Of a DNA stretch of 64,000 nt, positions 62,501-64,000 are shown piece after piece. Both the position numbers and the translations under genes were made by a program. Source of the stretch: Symbiodinium natans (taxonomy: Eukaryota; Sar; Dinophyceae; Suessiales; Symbiodiniaceae). Location of the stretch: assembly GCA_905221605.1 (NCBI GenBank), contig CAJNDS010002390.1, positions 707,113 through 771,112 of the forward strand, given 5' to 3'. The stretch's first letter is position 1. Each line of letters starts with the position of its first letter. The notes beneath the pieces were generated by a model. That model saw only the letters and a program-made list of their open reading frames with translations. It did not search any database and was not told the DNA's origin.

Positions 62501-63608
62501 ATTAGGAACTCGGCCGCCAGGGTTAATCGAGCCAACAGACACGGGCGGGTTTGTGGCTCAGGGTTTAGGATTTTCGGTCTGGGGCTTAGGGTTCAGGATT
62601 TGGGGATCGGGGCTTAGGGTTTAGGATTCGGGATTGGGGGTTTTGGGTTTCGGGTGTAGGGCTGAGGATTGGTTTTTAGGGTTTTGGGTTCGGTGGCTTC
62701 CGGTGTCAGGGGTACGGTTTAAGCTATTGAGGTTTATGGTTTTTAGGCCTGTGAGATTTAGGGTTTAGGGCTTACCCTAAACCCTAATCCCTAAGCCCTA
62801 GGTTTAATTTGTAGGGGCTTTGGCTTCAGGGTTCAGCGTTTGAGGATTTGGGGTGTATGGTGTTACACCCTTAAACCTTGAACCCCCAACACCAAGCCCG
62901 TTTAAGGTACACTTCAAGCCCTTCTTTTGCAAGGGACAAGGTTACCTCGATGTAGGCTGAGGCCTTCTGAAGCGTTTCGGTGGCTTAGATTAGATGTAGG
63001 GTTAAAGCTTAGGGCATGGGCTTCAGGGTTCTTATTGTGGTTTAGGGTTTCATGGTTTAGGGTTATTAGCTAGGGTTTAGGGAATATATATGATTCAGGT
63101 CTTGTATGATGTAGGTACACTTATCCCCCCTGCTTTGGTCAGACGTGCGAGTGCTCGGCTCCCTTGGCGCGTTCCGCGACCTATGGGGCCTTATGAAAAC
63201 AAGGGACCCCCCCCCCCCCCGCCCCCATATAGACCCCCAAATAGTAGTCTAGGACCGGGAGTAGGCCCGTTTTTCCTTTTTAGGGTTGGGGTTCCCTTAT
63301 AATCCCCTTAAAGCCAAAAAGGGCACCCTTTTTCTAAGGACACCAAATAAGGCACCCTTAATGTCGGAAACCACCCCATAGCCCGAGGAGCTTTATCTCA
63401 TGGACAAGTCGGACGATGAAGCCAAAGGCCGCCCCAAAAGCCGTAAACCCCAAACCACAAACCCCAAACCCTAAATCCTAAACCCTAAATCCTAAACCCT
63501 AAACCCCAAACCCTAAACCCCAAACCCTAAACCCCAAAGCCTAAACCCTAAAACCCTGAACCCAAAGCCCTGAAACTGGGACAGGGCAAGGATGTTTGCG
63601 AGTGGCAG
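47509..63608 (+). CDS. Third series of short exons, product not recognised
   Basis: About 13 blocks on the + strand behave like exons: an AG|G acceptor, a protein-like open frame of 30-90 nt, a GT/GC/GA donor, and often a C-strand array before and a G-strand array after. Several join phase 0 to phase 0 (50482 to 51400; 54975 to 55988 to 56870; 62028 to 62457; 63388 to 63585). The spliced peptide pieces (for example VVLTVTLEHGQPPPQLVG, YVQDVNNQPTEGVKQ, KLEVGWLSCNDNPLSTDE) do not recall a family to me. Gene ends are unknown and more than one gene may be present. It could continue beyond the window. Confidence 0.4.
47803..47913. mobile_element. MITE-like element, family B
   Basis: TTGGGATGTTCCCCCTTATA ... 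GTATAAGGGGGAACATC, then a second ACATCCCAAC, so the right end is partly doubled. Confidence 0.8.
48499..48822. mobile_element. Nested MITEs: family C inside family A
   Basis: Outer ends CTTGGAGGTTCATGGGTAGC (48499) and GCTACCCCTGAACCTTCCAG (to about 48822). A family C copy occupies about 48703-48799 (CCTAGAGGCTCCTATGTAGT ... GACTACGTTGGAGACTCC). Part of the outer element is AT-rich (TAATTTTAATCAATT). Confidence 0.7.
49377..49438 (+). CDS. Candidate exon of third gene
   Basis: Acceptor gactag|G; encodes LEACTNDGSENMDCEFK; GT donor (AAG|GTCACA). An earlier GT donor (GATGG|GTCGGA) would fit the next exon's phase better. Confidence 0.45.
49908..49990 (+). CDS. Candidate exon of third gene
   Basis: Acceptor accgcag|C after a CCCTAAA array; frame FSLDNPCVSPTSLVKLMHGG then SPEAHIF. 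Confidence 0.45.
50482..50550 (+). CDS. Candidate exon of third gene
   Basis: Acceptor gtgcag|G; encodes VVLTVTLEHGQPPPQLVGP then WVLR; donor GTTTAGGG (AGG|GTTTAGGG). Phase 0; 23 codons. Confidence 0.55.
50551..50632. repeat. TTTAGGG array (G strand)
   Basis: Eleven units beginning at the donor, with three TTCAGGG. Confidence 0.95.
50770..50920. repeat. CCCCAAACCCTAAA array (C strand)
   Basis: Alternating CCCCAAA and CCCTAAA units. Confidence 0.9.
51003..51126. repeat. TTTAGGG array (G strand)
   Basis: About 17 perfect units, one of the longest in the window. Confidence 0.95.
51400..51438 (+). CDS. Candidate exon of third gene
   Basis: Acceptor caacag|A; encodes RQSTESAHFFIRE; GT donor (GAG|GTCTGC); phase 0. 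Confidence 0.4.
51500..52080. other. Intronic stretch, CCCTAAA/TTTAGGG back to back, no exon seen
   Basis: CCCTAAA units to about 51543 are followed at once by CCCTAGGGTTTAGGG, a head-to-head junction of the two orientations. The rest is unassigned. Confidence 0.5.
52145..52257. mobile_element. MITE-like element, family E2
   Basis: GGATGCCCAGTAGTGCCCTT ... AAAAAAGGGCACCC ... GGTTACTGGGCAGCC: terminal GCCCAGTAG / TACTGGGC inverted. Confidence 0.7.
52349..52442. mobile_element. MITE-like element, family B
   Basis: CGGGATGTCTATAACAGTCC ... TAGTATAGCTGGGAACATCC; left end degenerate. Confidence 0.6.
52440..52650. repeat. CCCCTAAA variant array (C strand)
   Basis: About 26 units of the 8-nt CCCCTAAA with CCCCTCAA, a locally amplified longer unit. 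Confidence 0.95.
53044..53150. repeat. G and C homopolymers around CCCTAAA units
   Basis: About 20 G at 53044, CCCTAAA variants, then about 20 C at 53126. Confidence 0.9.
53168..53241 (+). CDS. Candidate exon of third gene
   Basis: Acceptor caagcag|A; encodes CEVADAEDESRKLKKPWK then ALPIAI; donor GTTTAGGG (ATAG|GTTTAGGG). Confidence 0.5.
53250..54100. other. T/G-rich intronic stretch, no exon recognised
   Basis: Short TTTAGGG runs at about 53243 and 53472; otherwise unique. Confidence 0.4.
54725..54782. repeat. CCCTAAA array (C strand)
   Basis: Eight perfect units. Confidence 0.95.
54975..55020 (+). CDS. Candidate exon of third gene
   Basis: Acceptor gcccag|G; encodes YVQDVNNQPTEGVKQ; GC donor (CAG|GCGGGG), phase 0. 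Confidence 0.5.
55037..55096. repeat. CCCTAAA array (C strand)
   Basis: Eight perfect units, here just after an exon, against the trend. Confidence 0.95.
55303..55384. repeat. C homopolymer, CCCTAAA array and A homopolymer
   Basis: About 16 C, eight CCCTAAA units, then CCCCCCC and about nine A. Confidence 0.95.
55488..55545. repeat. TTTAGGG array (G strand)
   Basis: Eight perfect units. Confidence 0.95.
55725..55800. repeat. G homopolymer then CCCTAAA array
   Basis: A run of more than 20 G followed by seven C-strand heptamers. Confidence 0.95.
55988..56041 (+). CDS. Candidate exon of third gene
   Basis: Acceptor gtttcag|A; encodes KLEVGWLSCNDNPLSTDE; GC donor (GAG|GCTGAC); in phase with 54975-55020. 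Confidence 0.55.
56088..56197. repeat. TTTAGGG array (G strand)
   Basis: Fourteen or more units, 45 bp after the exon donor. Confidence 0.95.
56200..56313. mobile_element. MITE-like element, family F
   Basis: CTGAATAATTGTAATAGGTG ... GGGGCCATAAGGGAACGC ... GCAATTATTCTGACCCCTCG, with T and G homopolymers inside; abuts the array. Confidence 0.65.
56493..56602. mobile_element. MITE-like element, family E2
   Basis: GGACCCAGAGTAGGCCATTG ... AAAACGGGTACCC ... GGTTACTCTTGGGTC; terminal GACCCAGAGT / ACTCTTGGGTC inverted. Confidence 0.7.
56870..56899 (+). CDS. Candidate exon of third gene, 30 nt
   Basis: Acceptor atttcag|T; encodes FAKPPPSMTP; donor GTTTAGGG (CCG|GTTTAGGG). Phase 0, continuing from 56041. 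Confidence 0.45.
57212..57270. repeat. TTTAGGG array (G strand)
   Basis: Eight perfect units. Confidence 0.95.
57277..57366 (+). CDS. Candidate exon of third gene
   Basis: Acceptor ctgcag|A; the frame VEFYSKLPENHVGPPAIM then LCEGGEPRFSLK looks most protein-like; phase 0 instead gives KSSSTQSYLRIMSAHL. The frame is not settled. Confidence 0.45.
57578..57674. mobile_element. MITE-like element, family B
   Basis: CTGGGATGTTCCCCCTGATA ... GTTAGTATAAGGGGGAACAT, near-perfect hairpin. Confidence 0.85.
58258..58320. mobile_element. MITE-like fragment, family E2
   Basis: TATAAGCCCCTTTAAGCC ... TTTATTCCTAGGTTACTCTT; left part lost into TTTAGGG. Confidence 0.5.
58405..58512. mobile_element. MITE-like element, family B
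   Basis: GGATGTCCCCGCTTATAC ... GGACTGTTAGTATAAGGGGA then ACATCCCAAG. Confidence 0.75.
58628..58705. mobile_element. MITE-like element, family C
   Basis: TACCCAATGGCTGCTATGTA ... TGGTATACTAGAACCCC ... GGATTCAGGTAAACC; right half shortened. Confidence 0.6.
58724..58808. repeat. Minisatellite, unit CAACCCCCCT
   Basis: About nine units of CAACCCCC(C)T. Confidence 0.95.
59450..59555. repeat. TTTAGGG array with a block of TCTAGGG
   Basis: Six TTTAGGG, eight TCTAGGG, then three TTTAGGG. Confidence 0.95.
60117..60650 (+). CDS. Intact 177-codon open frame, unrecognised
   Basis: Longest array-free, complex open frame in the window. It begins after a CCCTAAA run and ends at TAG (60648-60650) just before another. 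Segments include VRRWTEVRWAAVGDEVDVLH, GKVTPALHDLNFLHAVYA and WIEVVTKHHFADVWDLTV. Not a low-complexity shadow. It may be a gene fragment of an inserted element or a long internal exon. Function unknown. Confidence 0.45.
   Translation: MGKNVHKKGSGANKILSCFCVRHVNLLRMEGAYDCVYASNKVRRWTEVRWAAVGDEVDVLHRDVQLSAKHGKVTPALHDLNFLHAVYAAEPRSPPPHTVVFTTAYKDRIKVTGRRRGMQYPPWIEVVTKHHFADVWDLTVSKGIFGPYTQHATIARRLRNPSFAEPVPRLAYQRARP
60660..60743. repeat. CCCTAAA array (C strand)
   Basis: Eleven units, about 8 bp before the next acceptor. Confidence 0.95.
60751..60844 (+). CDS. Candidate exon of third gene
   Basis: Acceptor ggttcag|G; frame VYMAQVLLRRLLRSLFRV then PSRHCAFRGVEME; donor GAG|GTGGGTTTAGGG. Confidence 0.45.
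61219..61419 (+). CDS. Small open frame resembling a repeated Symbiodinium protein family
   Basis: MLERTIMLAFLTTALGGCWF, IEQPSGSVLEAYPVLLELLR, then TCWWMG. The pattern ...W-(F/L)-(I/V)-E-Q-P-x-(G/S)-S-x-(L/M)-E...W-M-G... matches, from memory, a sequence seen in many copies in Symbiodinium genomes, probably tied to retroelements. Here cut short by TAG; likely a fragment. Confidence 0.45.
   Translation: MLERTIMLAFLTTALGGCWFIEQPSGSVLEAYPVLLELLRTHYDATEFHAVTRTCWWMGQSSAPGA
61495..61582. mobile_element. MITE-like element, family E2
   Basis: GGCGCCCTTATTCCCTTTAT ... TTTTTCCTAGGTTACTCTTG. Confidence 0.5.
61688..61798. mobile_element. MITE-like element, family E
   Basis: TAGCCCAGTGGTACCCTTTA ... 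AAAAGGAGGTACCC ... ATATGGAAACTGTGCTACTA; good terminal inverted repeats. Confidence 0.75.
61868..62005. repeat. CCCTAAA array (C strand)
   Basis: About 17 units with CTCCAAA variants at the 5' side, ending about 20 bp before the exon at 62028. Confidence 0.95.
62028..62084 (+). CDS. Candidate exon of third gene
   Basis: Acceptor ccgcgag|G; encodes ASVEGLHRRFAAPRRKIER; donor GTTTAGGG (AGAGG|GTTTAGGG). Phase 0; C array before, G array after. Confidence 0.55.
62085..62425. repeat. TTTAGGG array with higher-order repeats (G strand)
   Basis: About 45 units. A block with GCTTGGGGTTTAGGG and TTCGGGTTTGGGGTTTTGGG is repeated (about 62235-62295 and 62355-62415), showing segmental duplication within the array. 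Confidence 0.95.
62457..62548 (+). CDS. Candidate exon of third gene
   Basis: Acceptor gggcag|T; encodes FKKFKELSRLEVMGELGTRP then PGLIEPTDTGG; donor near GGCG|GGTTTGTG. In phase with 62084. Confidence 0.5.
62560..63190. other. Degenerate TTTAGGG-like and unique intronic DNA
   Basis: Scattered TTTAGGG variants to about 63085, then unique sequence; no exon recognised. Confidence 0.5.
63195..63378. mobile_element. Family H element with a family E2 copy inside
   Basis: AAACAAGGGACCCC...TATAGACCCCCAAATAG at the left and AATAAGGCACCCTTAATGTC then GGAAACC at the right are family H. CCGGGAGTAGGCCCGTTTTT ... AAAAAGGGCACCC between them is E2. A C homopolymer lies at 63207. Confidence 0.55.
63388..63420 (+). 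CDS. Candidate exon of third gene
   Basis: Acceptor gcccgag|G; encodes ELYLMDKSDDE; GC donor (GAA|GCCAAA), phase 0. A longer reading continues AKGRPKSRK. Confidence 0.45.
63460..63560. repeat. CCCTAAA/CCCCAAA array (C strand)
   Basis: About 13 mixed units, ending 25 bp before the next candidate exon. Confidence 0.9.
63585..63608 (+). CDS. Candidate exon of third gene, 24 nt
   Basis: Acceptor gggacag|G; encodes GKDVCEWQ; if not spliced at 63608 it reaches TGA at 63618, so it could also be a last exon. Confidence 0.3.
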
Positions 63609-63837
63609 GGGCTCGTGTGACTAACCCTGAACCCTAAACCCTAAACCCCTAAACCCGCTTTCGGGACCTGCATGTGAGAACAGAGTGGTCCTTGCAGTTA
63701 TGGAAGCCCATCCACAGGTAGCCCCACGCCCCACTCCCTAGGTCTCTCCTAAACCCTGAACCCTAAGCCCTAAACCTTAAACCCTAAACCCCAAACTGTA
63801 ACCCAAAGCCCCAAACCGCAAACCCCAACCTCAGCCT

Positions 63838-63940
63838 TCCATGTGCCTATGACCATCATAGTAGATACTTGGGCCCTAAAGCTACTATACGGGAACCCCT
63901 TTCAGGCCCAAGTGAGAAGTGTAGAGGTGCATGGACCCCG
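63838..63940. mobile_element. MITE-like element, family D
   Basis: TTCCATGTGCCTATGACCAT ... GGGCCCTAAAGCTACTATAC ... GTAGAGGTGCATGGACCCC. Confidence 0.75.
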
Positions 63941-64000
63941 TAGGGTTGCGGCCTTTGGGCAAAGAGCAGAAATGGCCGTCAGCTGCATCCCCTCCTATTT

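Noticed and set aside
1..64000. The window as a real chromosome end or subtelomere
   Set aside because: TTTAGGG/CCCTAAA arrays occur along the whole 64 kb in both orientations and between exons of a single gene. No long terminal array is present. Interstitial arrays fit better.
1..64000. tRNA, rRNA, CRISPR array, bacterial operon or spliced-leader gene
   Set aside because: Looked for typical signatures and the dinoflagellate spliced-leader core (CCGTAGCCATTTTGGCTCAAG minus one base); none was seen by eye.

Overview
This window looks like nuclear DNA of a dinoflagellate-type protist, most likely Symbiodiniaceae-like. No operon, bacterial gene or virus is visible. Four observations support this. 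(1) Long stretches of the plant/alveolate telomere heptamer TTTAGGG and its complement CCCTAAA occur throughout the window and not only at an end. (2) Recognisable protein-coding blocks are very short (about 24-100 nt) and are all on the + strand. (3) The introns that can be delimited by protein homology use GT, GC and GA donors and AG acceptors, usually with a G following (AG|G), a splice grammar described for dinoflagellates. (4) An open frame at 61219-61419 resembles a protein family I remember as abundant in Symbiodinium genomes. The species is not determinable by reading.

Layout. About 0.1-22.5 kb holds exon fragments of a pentatricopeptide-repeat (PPR) protein whose 5' end lies outside the window. 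Several exons join in phase, and the spliced repeats then have the 35-residue PPR period with Trp at position 13. About 25.7-46.84 kb holds the best recognised gene: at least 20 micro-exons that splice in order into the C-terminal half of a crooked-neck-like HAT-repeat splicing factor (CRNKL1/Clf1/Syf3), plus two less certain 3' exons ending in TAA at 46842-46844. The N-terminal HAT repeats were not found. About 47.5-63.6 kb holds a third series of short exon-like blocks, many joining phase 0 to phase 0, for a product I do not recognise.

The introns (about 0.5-2 kb) are made of four things: telomere-like arrays and their locally amplified variants; many short inverted-repeat elements of the MITE type (at least ten families); G/C homopolymers; and AT microsatellites. 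The arrays are not random in orientation. G-strand arrays (TTTAGGG) tend to follow exons, often starting at or just after the donor. C-strand arrays (CCCTAAA) tend to lie just before acceptors. Each such intron transcript could fold into a (UUUAGGG)n:(CCCUAAA)n stem that brings its ends together. Some arrays are flanked by direct duplications and two lie inside MITE copies, so they appear to have been inserted. This telomere-repeat intron architecture is the most unusual feature of the window.

The single-frame ORFs that span arrays (for example poly-Pro or poly-Gly frames near 7.4 kb and 45.3 kb) are artefacts of low-complexity DNA.
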